Part shown: positions 23,431-32,985 of the stretch, one piece after another
Position numbering within the stretch: the stretch's first letter is position 1
Layout of the letters: the number at the start of each line of letters is the position of its first letter
From: Piliocolobus tephrosceles
Lineage: Eukaryota > Chordata > Mammalia > Primates > Cercopithecidae
Assembly (NCBI RefSeq): GCF_002776525.5
Contig: NC_045444.1
Location: 29,358,944 to 29,422,943, forward strand
DNA length: 64,000 nucleotides
Direction: 5' to 3'
Made by a program: the position numbers and the translations under genes
Notes under the pieces: model-generated
Databases searched by the model: none
Seen by the model: the letters and a program-made list of their open reading frames with translations, nothing else
Told to the model about the DNA's origin: nothing

Positions 23431-25490
23431 CTGGATAGAGAATTTGTGCCCTAGAATGATCAGAACAAGTTTGGAAAATATAAAGTACTATACAGATATA
23501 GTGTGATGATTTTATCACGGTTTTGCTGATAATTAAGCACGAATTCAAAGGGGAGGGAAATGATGCGTGGACACAAAGCTGTTCAGATCTAGGCTCCACA
23601 TTCGATTTTAAGTCTTCTCTTTCATGAACCAGCCCTATTTCTATTGGAACTTCTCTGACTCCCCAGAGCTCACAGCTGCTGTCATAGGTTGGATTTAACA
23701 TGGCACGAGTTACCCATTAACACCAACAGAAGTAAAGATGGAGCAGCATGAGGCAGAAAGAGAAGCCAAACGATGACATTGGACCCAACAGAGCCTGGCC
23801 ACCCACAGAAGCTCTGGGGCATCCAGGGCCCATCACAGTTGTCTCCAGGAGGATGAAGATGGCTTGGCCTTGATACGCTCACTGCAATTAGTCATTGGCC
23901 ATGGGCTGTCTCCAAGAGTCTCTTGGGGTGAGGTGGCTCTCCTCAGCTGAGGCAAACCCTGCAGGGCTGACAGCCGAAGCTGCCTGTGGACTTGACACCT
24001 GGAAACTGGGCAACAAGTCTTTCCTCAAAGAGAGACCTGGGTGTACATCAAGTGTCCAGCACAGTCCACCCTTTGTGGTGCTCGGAGTGTGTTCTTCATC
24101 ATGTTCACATTTGAGAAGCAGCTCCCCCAGGACTCTCAGGGAGAGAGGAGACCTTTGAAGAGGAAACTTTAGAAGAATAACTACAAGCTCTGCAGCTACA
24201 GCTGGACCTGAGCCCAGCTCATTGTCTCTATCCTCCACTCTCTATTTGAGATTGCCCTCATCCTCAACAATGGTCTCTGCTGGTCATGGTGGGTGCCCTA
24301 GATGCAACGTCCCAGATCCTTATCTATGAGAGATCTAAGCTGCGTACCATGTCTTCTCAGACAAGAATTTCTGCCCTGTTCATGACCCATCACAACTGGG
24401 CAACAGAGAACTTGGAAGCCCTATGCGGATCATCTGGGTACCACCCTGTCCCCCTGGTGTAACAGCAACCTTGCCTCCTCCCTTTGATCACACTAAATTA
24501 CACCTGCCTAGATAGTGACTCTTTGCCTTGACAGCTGGTGCCTGGATCCAAGAAGCTCCACGTGCCCAGAAAGCAACAGTAGCTTAGAAGACAGTAATTC
24601 GATATATTGTTCAAATACAATGATATACACACAACAGCATCCTTCCTGACTGCCCATTTATTTTGTTCCAGAGGGTGCTATGTTCTAGTGACCATCTCAT
24701 AATTCTGTGAGTCGGGCCCCCTTGGCTGCCCCTCAGCCCTGCTACTTATATATTAAAATTGCATCTACCTGGCTTCTAGTAATTAAGCCCCACCACCTGG
24801 CCTCTATTACCAGTGTCTCAGCGTCCCCATTGCAATCAGTGAGCCTAGTTCTGTAATGGACTCTCCTACAGTCAGTCCTCATTTACAGAGTAAAGGCCCC
24901 TATAATCACATACGAGTTTTCTGTAGAAGATCAACGACGCTTAGCAACAGCCCTTCAATTTCATTAACCTTCGAGTTACTGAGTTACTACCCACGACCTC
25001 CCACTATCATTTCTAAATGCCTCATACATTATACCAGCTAGTCTCCTCCACAGATCTAATGCCCTAATTCACCACCAGGGCGAGCTTTCACAACTGGACT
25101 GCTACCTTGTGCCAGGACCCGTCTGCATTCCACCTGCCACCATCAACGGACTCCTCATTGCCAGTCAGGCTGCGAGTGACCCAGCTCCAAATCTCCATCT
25201 TATTGCTGGCTTTCTGGGACCACTCATAGAACCAATAATCATGGATTCAGTTCTCCAGAAGGAGCCCCTGAAACAGAGTTTGGCAATCAGGGCATTGTTA
25301 AAGGTTAACCACTGTGGAAGGAAGGAGGTGGCAACAGGATTGGGCAGAGGAATAAGCTGAACTGAAGTGCAGTCCCAAGAAAGCTTCAGTCAGACCCCCA
25401 GGAAGTTGTGGGACACATAGAGCCTGTCAAAGTTGACTCACAGTGGGCAGAAATGGTCCAGCCTTTATACTGACTGACTGAGTGGGGGCC
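23431..25490. other. Relatively GC-rich unassigned block, possibly old retroelement
   Basis: Clearly richer in G+C and CpG than its surroundings, with no recognisable gene. Text near 25120-25440 (CAGGGCATTGTTAAAGGTTA, GGAAGTTGTGGGACACATAG) has the look of a dispersed retroelement-derived sequence and appears to continue after the AluJ at 25491. Open frames on both strands reach 83-116 codons but show no domain. I do not assign a family. Confidence 0.35.
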
Positions 25491-25812
25491 AGAGCAGTGG
25501 CTCACACCTGTAATCCCAGCACTTCAGAAGGCTGAGGCGGGAAGATCACCTGAGGCCAGGAGTTCAAGACCAGCCTGGGAAACATAGTGAGACCCCATCT
25601 CTACAAAAAAAAAAAAAAAAATTTTTTTTAATTAGCCGGGCATGGTGGTACACACCTATAGTCCTAGCTACTCAGCAGGTCGAGGCGGGAAGATCGCTTG
25701 AGCCCAGAAGTTTGAGGTTACAGTGAGCTATGATTGTGCCACTGCACTCTAGCCTGGGTGACAGAGCAAGCCCTTGTCTCTAAAATACATACATACATAC
25801 ATATATAAAATA
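25491..25812 (+). mobile_element. AluJ SINE with (CATA)n tail
   Basis: Old Alu variants GCTTGAGCCCAGAAGTTTGA and CAGTGAGCTATGATTGTGCC identify AluJ. The middle A-rich linker is expanded (A17 then T-rich). The tail has degenerated into CATACATACATACATA. Confidence 0.92.
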
Positions 25813-26250
25813 TATGTTGATGGATCAGTCAGTGTTCTTGAGCAAGGAGGCTTATTGTAATTGAGGCAAACCCTGAAGAAGAAGATAGCTGGAAGCCATC
25901 AGCTACCCCTGCAACTATGCTTCCTTGAAAGGAGATTGAGTTTCCTTGAAAGGAGATCTTTCCTTGAAAGGAGATCTTCCTTGAAAGGAGATCTGAGTGG
26001 CCTATCTCTGCAACCAAAGTAGCCACCATAATTATCAAATTGGCAAATGTACGAATGGTCCCTTAACAGACAAAGAGTCCTCTGTTATAAAGCTTAATAT
26101 AATGCTTGATAGTGGTCCCTAAAAGATGAAGCATTTCATGTAGAAATTCTTAGAACAGGTGATCACAGTCCTACGTGCTGGACGATAGAATCATGAGTTA
26201 GCCCAGCATCCATATTTACAGGGACATATGCAGAAACTGGCACAATTCAT
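25813..26250. other. Continuation of the unassigned block across the AluJ
   Basis: Holds the tandem repeat at 25918-25995. Otherwise no gene. CAGGTGATCACAGTCCTACGTGCTGG near 26157 does not match a family I can name. Confidence 0.35.
25918..25995 (+). repeat. Four-copy tandem repeat with TTCCTTGAA cores
   Basis: TTCCTTGAAAGGAGAT occurs four times, with TTCCTTGAA at 25921, 25942, 25960 and 25977 (spacings 21, 18, 17). Each core fits TTCN3GAA, the STAT GAS half-dyad pattern, and resembles the BCL6 site. Function is inference only. Confidence 0.9.
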
Positions 26251-27839
26251 TCCTTCACCGTAGTACAGATGATAAATTTATATGTGTAAATGCAAAATAA
26301 ATTATTTTCTATCTTTGAGCAAAGTATTATACACATTTTGAAAGGGTTTATATTTCTGCAGATGCATCAAGCATTTTACCGAAAATAAAATTATATGGTC
26401 AAATTTTAGATGGCCAAAAAAAATGGCATCATTATCTTTAGCTTCAATCCAACCATAGTATAAAACAGATAAAAATTACTCTCTATTCTAAATTCCTCTC
26501 ACGCCAGTTTTGTTCAAATTAGTTACATGTTGGAAACTCATTGTCAGATAGTGTATGGGAAAGAAAGACACACTGAACAATTACAGGCCCTTAAGTTCTC
26601 AAATAGTTGCGCTTTTTATTTTTGCCTTCGTCTTCTTGTCCTCTCATAGTACATATGAAATTTAGGTGTGCAAAAAATGTAATTATTATGCCAACATTAA
26701 AATTAATTTATCTTTCAAGGCCCTATTCTTCTAAATGACTTGAATTTGGTCAGTTAAGACTGTCTTCCAGATTTTTTCTGGTGGTATCATTAGTTCTGGA
26801 GGGCTACGTAGAGCCGAAGCATTTGGTGGAGGGGCAGAAAGAATATCCATTAATACAACGTTTCAACAAATACTTATTGAGCACTTAATACTATGAGCCA
26901 AACACTAATCTTAGTCTATGGATACAGCACTAAGCAAAAACAGATAAAGTCCTTGTGCCTAAGGCATTTATATTCTGCTGGAGAAAGATAATAAAGTAGA
27001 TTAGCAGCAGAGAAAGTGTCTAACTTTTCCCACCTCTGCAGTCTGGTCTTCATTCCCTTTTCATTTGCAGTCATCATCCCCAACTTCCAATCCCAGGTCT
27101 GGATCTCAGTCACTCTTCACGGAGTACTCTGTGAAGCTATCTTTGGCCACCCTGCCTAGATATACAAAGCAGCAATTTCTACTTAACTGCTCCTAATATA
27201 CTACGTGTAGGCAGTTCTGGAATCCTGCCATACTACTAGGTCTTCCCCAAAGAGAAGAATACAGATCTGATTCTCAAGGATCCTCAAACCTTCTAACAGC
27301 CTGCACTCCCAGGGAATGGGAGTAGGAAGGACGAGGGCCTGGGCCACATACTCATCTCACCTTTCCTTAACCCTCCCTCCCCAAGTCCAGAAAATCTTTC
27401 TCTAGTCTGGCAGCAAAGTAGCCTGGCTCTTTATCCACCTTCCAATCTACTGATCAGTCCGTCCATATTTTGGCTGCAGCTCTGAGGCCTTTGGCACTTA
27501 GGCTTTTGAAACTCAAAAGCACAATCCTTTGCAACTCAAACGCCTTGCCTTGCAAAAATTAAAAGCACTTCTGCTTTTCTGGTGTATCACCCATGAACTG
27601 AGGCCACAGTGCTGCTGACTGAACCTTGGGGAAAGGCCCAAGGTACAAGGAAGGGTAGAGAAGAAGCCTCAGCCATTATCTACTACCTCATCTTATCCCC
27701 AAATGATACTTTGACTTTCCCAGAATGCTCATTCTTTCATCATTAATCCGGCAGCCCAAACCACACTTCAAAGATTGTTCAACCTTCCATCTAATACAGG
27801 AATCTCAAACATCCTGCCTGAATACTTCTCTTGATGGGG
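26251..27839. other. Intron, mostly unique
   Basis: At 26860-26995 AACAAATACTTATTGAGCAC and GGATACAGCACTAAGCAAAA look like the start of the unassigned old repeat class. The rest has no recognised element. Confidence 0.4.
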
Positions 27840-28060
27840 AACTCATAGCCTTTTTGGGGGGGGGGATAAAATATTTAATATCTTTTATAGGGGCTCCCAA
27901 TGCTTTGCCAGTATATATGGGGGAAAATCTATACCAAAGATTAATAGTGGTAATGTCTAAGCAGTAGAATTATGAGTGATTCTTGTTTTATCTTTATCTG
28001 CATTTTCTAAATTTTCCATAGTATATGTAAATGCATTACTGTTTTGAAGCAGTCTTTTCT
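27840..28060 (+). mobile_element. L1M 3' tail fragment (tentative)
   Basis: TTAATAGTGGTAATGTCTAAGC, then TTTCTAAATTTTCCATAGTATATG, matches the style of old L1M 3' tails. Diverged. Confidence 0.45.
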
Positions 28061-28342
28061 ATTTTCACAACACTATATTCTTCATACAAAGGTAAAATCC
28101 ATCTCTGGGCCAATTCCAGTAGCTGGATTACAAGAGGAAAGTTGACTCTTTCTTTCATGTCATGGCTCTTTGTATTGAGTCATCATGGCTTCCCTAAATA
28201 TTCTTCCCCCTCCCCCGGCGAACCAAACACTTTCAGTTCCTATGCTCTTCCATTTAGAAGGCACACTCTGGGCACATTCACCTTGGTGCTCACTAGTTTT
28301 ACAGCTTCCCTCTTAAAGTCACTGCAGAAAGTGTCTAAAACT

Positions 28343-28638
28343 GGCCAGGTGCGGTGATTCACACGTGTAATCCCAGCACTTTGGGGGACCGGGCGGATCC
28401 CTTAGGTAGGGAGTTTGAGATCGGCCTGGTCAACGTGGTGAAACCCTGTCTAAAATTACAAAAATTAGCAGGATGTGGTAGTGGGTGCCTGTAATCCCAG
28501 CTACTCGAGAGCTGAGGCAGGAGAATTACTTGAACCAGAGCGGCGGAGGTTGCAGTGAGTCGAGATCATGCCACTGCACTTCAGCCTGGGTAACAGAGTG
28601 AGACTCCATCTCAAAAAAAAAAAAAAAAAAAAAAAAAA
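28343..28638 (+). mobile_element. Alu SINE
   Basis: Dimeric Alu with small deletions and a 26-A tail. Perfect target duplication GTCTAAAACT at 28333-28342 and 28639-28648. Confidence 0.95.
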
Positions 28639-28648
28639 GTCTAAAACT

Positions 28649-29032
28649 TATTTTTCCTCAGAAAGTAAAACTAAGCACAAATTGGATGATGATACCCAAA
28701 TTGCAATTGATTCTCCTTTAACTATTTTGCAACCTTTTAAACAAGGAGACAATTCTCAAGAAAACTGCTAAAGATTTTCTGCAAGTGACTTTAATGAAAA
28801 GTAAAGTGGCTCTTCTCTTCACCTACATAAAAAGGAAAAACAAAAGTTGAGGAATACTCTGCATACTAAAAATATTCCTTTTACGTTTATCTAACATCAC
28901 AAGGCAAATATTTAAGTACTATATATTCCACTAATAACTTATAATTAGGTGCATTATTCTGCTTGGCTTAATTAATGCTGATCCATGCACAACACTCAAT
29001 ATTCTGTCTAAAATATTACTAGCACATACCAG
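28649..29032. other. Spacer between inverted Alus
   Basis: AT-rich unique sequence with nothing recognised. It would be the loop if the flanking Alus paired. Confidence 0.4.
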
Positions 29033-29314
29033 GTTTTGTTTTTTTTTCCCCCAAGACGGAGTCTTGCCCTGTCACCCAGGCTGGAGTGCAGTGGCCCAAT
29101 CTGGGCTCACGCCATTCTCCTGCCTCAGCCTCCCCAGTAGCTGGGACTACAGGCGCCCGCCACCACACCCGGCTAATTTTTTTGTATTTTTAGTAGAGTG
29201 ATTTAGTAGTTTCACTGTGTTAGTCAGGATAGTCTCAATTTCCTGACCTCCTGATCCGCCCACCTCGGCCTTCCAAAGTGCTGGAATTACAGGCGTGAGC
29301 CACCGTGCCTGGCC
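29033..29314 (-). mobile_element. Alu SINE with internal deletions
   Basis: Reverse-strand Alu. The stretch normally carrying CACTGCAAGCTCCGCCTCC is deleted (CTGGGCTCACGCCATTC). Likely duplication CACATAC at about 29023 and 29317. Confidence 0.92.
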
Positions 29315-29324
29315 TCACATACAG

Positions 29325-30168
29325 TTTTTAAACAGCTATATTGGACAAATTCAGGTAGAAAATAATGACAGTCTTACAATTTTTTTATTTCTAAAAGTAC
29401 TCCCAACATAATATATTTTCTAGCCTTTCTCCCCTAAACGCAGAGCAATGCCTTCCCAGGATGTTGATATTATCAGTGGTTATTTGTGTATCAGCAGAGC
29501 TCAGGGAATAAAAATTAAGAATTCTTTTACTGCAGAGACAGTTAAATGCAAATGGCTAAAACCATTTTAAAAGCATGAGGAAAAATACCTAAAAAAAAGC
29601 AATAACTGAAATAATCATTTTGCTAATAGGGCATTTCTATTTACAATGAGATATGAATGCTTTCAGAAGTTTTTAAATCTGTGTGAATCTGGAAAAAAAG
29701 TAATACATGTTAATTTGGTTTTTCTTCCATCTGAACACGCTTCTTATCTGTGCAGATATATCCTTGGATGTGAATTAGGTGATTAAAAAATCAAAATATG
29801 TCACCCAAGACTTCTTGTTGACTCTGCCTCACTTTTTTCCCCAAGTCTTCCTCAGGTCTCAGGCCTCTCCATTAAGAAGTCCCTTGATGTCAAACTCAAA
29901 ATTCTTGCATCTTAGCTATTTGCAGGAAGTACATTTATATCACAGAGTAATAAAGATCTGCATCTTAATCTAGGCTCCGCCACTTACTTCCTGTGTGGCT
30001 TGGATCAAATTTTCAGTCTTTCTCAGGGTCATTTTGTTTATCTGAAAAAGTTCACCTGAAAATTTTCTCTTACTTCCAAACAAAAGAAAAAAAATGGGAG
30101 AAGAAATATCCCAATATACCGTAAAGTTACAGTGATTTAAACAGCAGAGTACTGGATCAAAATACAGA
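29325..30168. other. Unique intron
   Basis: No repeat or gene recognised. Confidence 0.4.
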
Positions 30169-30470
30169 GGCCAAGCACAGCAGCTCACACCTGTAATCCC
30201 AGCCCTGTGGGAGGCTGAGACGGGCGGATCACTTTAGGTCAGGAGTTCGAGACCAGCCTGGCCAATATAGCAAAACCCTGTCTCTACTAAAAATACAAAA
30301 AATTAGCCAGGCATGGTAAAGCGTGGCTATCTGGGAGCTAAGGCATGAGAATTGCTTCACCTTGGGAGGTGGAGGCTTCAATGAGCCGAAATAATGTCAC
30401 TGCATTCCAGCCTGGGTGACAGAGTGAGACTCTGTCTCAAAAAAAAAAAAAAAAAAAGAAAAAGAAAAAA
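30169..30470 (+). mobile_element. Alu SINE, partly deleted right arm
   Basis: Starts GGCCAAGCACAGCAGCTCAC. The right-arm start is shortened (CATGGTAAAGCGTGGCTATC). The A-rich tail runs into an (AT)n microsatellite at 30473-30489. Confidence 0.92.
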
Positions 30471-30949
30471 AAAATATATATATATATACATATGTACATA
30501 CATAGAGATAATCAGCACAGTACTGTATACCCGGGTGTGTGGCCGAGTGCAGGCAATCTGCACAAAAAAAGTATCACAAATCAATGGGGAGTGGTGGTTT
30601 ATTCAACAAATGTCATAGGGAAAATTAACTGGCTTCCAGGAAAAAAAATAAATTTAGATTACCATCAAATTTCACACAACAAAAATACAATGAATTAGAT
30701 GATATGCTTTTCAAAACTATTTAAAATAATTTTTAAAAACAAGACCTTGATAATAGTTATCTGATCTCTTTAAATGGATGAATTTTATAATAAAAACAAA
30801 GATAAAAATCTAAAAGAAATAGTACTATATATGACTACATAAGAACTTAACTAAATTGAGAAACACAAGAATTGGGAGATTGTATGTGCCACAAAAGTAA
30901 TGAAAAGTTACTCTTAAGACATAAAGAAACTTAGAAATCTACATATGCA
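30471..30949. other. AT-rich intron
   Basis: Short (TA)n just after the Alu tail; otherwise nothing recognised. Confidence 0.4.
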
Positions 30950-31440
30950 AGGATTTTATTGTAGCATTGTCTGTAATAGCAAAGAATTAGAAGAAGCATC
31001 CTAAAAACCTAGCAGCAGAGAAATGGTTAAATAAATTAAGGTATTTCCATACTATGAAATGTAACAACTTTTTAAAAAAGAATGAGGTATTTTTATATGT
31101 ACTGACTTGGAAACATGCCCATGATATATAGTTAAGGGGGGAAAAGCAAATTTTAGCACATTATGTATTTTTTATTTCATCTTTTTTAAAAAGGAAAAAA
31201 ATTATATATATAATTGTGTGTGTGCGTGTGTATATATATAAAAATATATAAAGATAGGTAGATGGATAGATGAGTAGAAAAACATCCAGAAGGAACACCC
31301 ATCTGTTAATTATAGTTATGAAGGAATTTGACTAGGAAACAGGGGAGGTTTTTACTTTTTACTTTTCAATACTTCTGATTAGTACTTCCCTCCCCCCCCC
31401 CAAAAGACCATGTATTGGTTTTGCTGTACAGAATAAAATG
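30950..31440 (+). mobile_element. L1M LINE 3' region
   Basis: TTTTATTGTAGCATTGTCTG, GAGAAATGGTTAAATAAATTA and AAAGAATGAGGTATTTTTATATG follow the L1M 3' region; ACTTTTTACTTTTCAATACTTCTG marks the end. An AT/GT microsatellite lies at 31200-31251. Confidence 0.65.
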
Positions 31441-31490
31441 GGTTAAACAAGCAAACATGAAAGCATACACTCTAAATAGTGGGCAGGAGG

Positions 31491-31500
31491 NNNNNNNNNN
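31491..31500. other. Assembly gap (10 N)
   Basis: Ten N bases. The round number suggests a placeholder whose true length is unknown. C-rich runs lie nearby at about 31390 and 31533. Confidence 0.99.
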
Positions 31501-31587
31501 TTATAATACTGCTAACGGGACTAATAGGCTCCCCTCCCACCCCCCGCATCCCATGTTATGTTTTAAGGAAGAAAGAGCCATAACTTG

Positions 31588-31788
31588 ATAATGTGGTGCT
31601 GGTTCTGAAGATGTGGTTCCCAGCCAGACCGGCAGTACTGCTACCGCTGGGGAACTTGACAGGAGTGCCGTTTATCAAGCCTCTCCCCGGACTTGCTGAA
31701 TCAGAAATCTGGAGGTGGAGCCCAGCAACCTGCCTTTTAATACCTTCCAAATTATCTTCCTGAAGGGTGAAGTTTGAGAACCACTGAT
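31588..31788. mobile_element. hAT-type (MER1/MER5-like) DNA transposon remnant
   Basis: GTGCTGGTTCTGAAGATGTG at one end and GAAGTTTGAGAACCACTG at the other are the decayed inverted ends typical of hAT-Charlie non-autonomous elements; GAATCAGAAATCTGGAGGTGG lies in the middle. Subfamily uncertain. Confidence 0.6.
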
Positions 31789-31822
31789 CGCGTTGTTACA
31801 TTTCTATTATTTTACACTAAGG

Positions 31823-32066
31823 CAGGGGTCTTCAACTGCAGCATTATTGTCATTTGGGGCAGATAATTCTTTGTCATCAGAGCTGCCTGTGCATTGCAAC
31901 ATGTTTAGCAGCATCCTTTGCCTCTACCCATTAGACACCAGTAGTAATTTCCCACCCCACCTTCTCATGACAATCAAAACTGTCTCCAGATACTGCCAAA
32001 TCCCTTATAGGTGGAGGGGTGGGGCTTGGGGCAAGGTACAATATTGCTCCTGAATGGGAACTACTG
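31823..32066 (+). mobile_element. MER20 hAT-Charlie DNA transposon
   Basis: CAGGGGTCTTCAAC opens it. CAGATAATTCTTTGTCATC, TTTAGCAGCATCCTTTGCC, CTACCCATTAGACACCAG and CTGTCTCCAGATACTGCC follow in MER20 order. The end is GGGAACTACTG. Near full length for this roughly 220-bp family. Confidence 0.88.
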
Positions 32067-32389
32067 CCTAAATCAATACTCCAAAATGTAGAGGAAGAGT
32101 ACATCGAAAGTTTTTATTTATCTCACTTATACTATGAAAGCATAGGGCACAATTCATTCTCTTCCATATACGGTAATGATGAAGTGATCTATATTACATA
32201 TATATGTCATAGGAATTATTCCTGTTAGAATTGAAAAATGCCAGATACAGAATTATATAAAGTGCATTTTCTCAAAGTTGTATGTAGATACATTATATTA
32301 ACATTTCTATCATCTCTAAATGCTAACAGTGTCATTCTCCTCGAACTCAAGAAATGATTTCCATCACCTTTAGAAATAAGTCCCTCCAC
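32067..32389. other. Unique intron
   Basis: No element recognised. Confidence 0.4.
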
Positions 32390-32985
32390 AGCATTTCCTA
32401 CCTCTTTCCTTTGCTCCCTGGCCTCCAGCCAGAGAGCATTCTCTGCTCTATGCTCTGCATTCCTTACCACCAGGTGTACCTACCATTCCCTGCCCGGAAC
32501 ACTCGTTCCCCCTGATATGTGCACCTCAACGGGGCTCTGCTCAAATCTCCCTTCCTTAGAGAGGGCTTCCCTGAGCACTCCATCTAATACATGTAGCACT
32601 TCTTACCACTCTCTGCTCATTAGTATTACCTGGGGGTCATTCAAAAATGAAGGTAGCCTGGCCTTGCCCAATATTAAATAAAAGAGAATCTCTGGGAATG
32701 GATTCCAGGCCATCAGTGTTTTTTTTAAAGCTCCCTAGGGTCGGTGGAAGAACCATTACTTCTCTTTTTCTTAGCTTTTCTTGAAGTACTTCAGGGCCTG
32801 AAGTCACATTTTATATTGCTTTGTGTATGGTTTGTTGTCTGTTTTCCCCACTAGTTTGTAAGCTTCATCTGAGCAGGGATTTTGTCTATTTTACTCATTG
32901 CACTATCCCTAATATCCAGAATAGTGTCAAATACATAGTAAGTACACAATAGATTTTTAATGAACTAATAAATGGTTACATCGAG
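32390..32985 (+). mobile_element. L2 LINE 3' end, interrupted by MER5A
   Basis: The first part (GAGAGGGCTTCCCTGAGCAC) and last part (CACTAGTTTGTAAGCTTCATC, ATAGTAAGTACACAATAG) are consecutive segments of the L2 3' end, separated by a MER5A at 32625-32745. Confidence 0.82.
32625..32745 (+). mobile_element. MER5A fragment nested in L2
   Basis: ATTAGTATTACCTGGGGGTC, AGAATCTCTGGGAATGG, GGCCATCAGTGTTTTTTTTA match MER5A. It splits the L2 copy. Confidence 0.75.

Noticed and set aside
23888..24238. 116-codon minus-strand frame in the GC-richer block
   Set aside because: An overlapping plus-strand frame and lack of any domain suggest it reflects base composition.
25921..25985. Heat-shock element reading of the TTC/GAA array
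   Set aside because: The spacing is TTC-N3-GAA, whereas heat-shock elements need TTC-N2-GAA.
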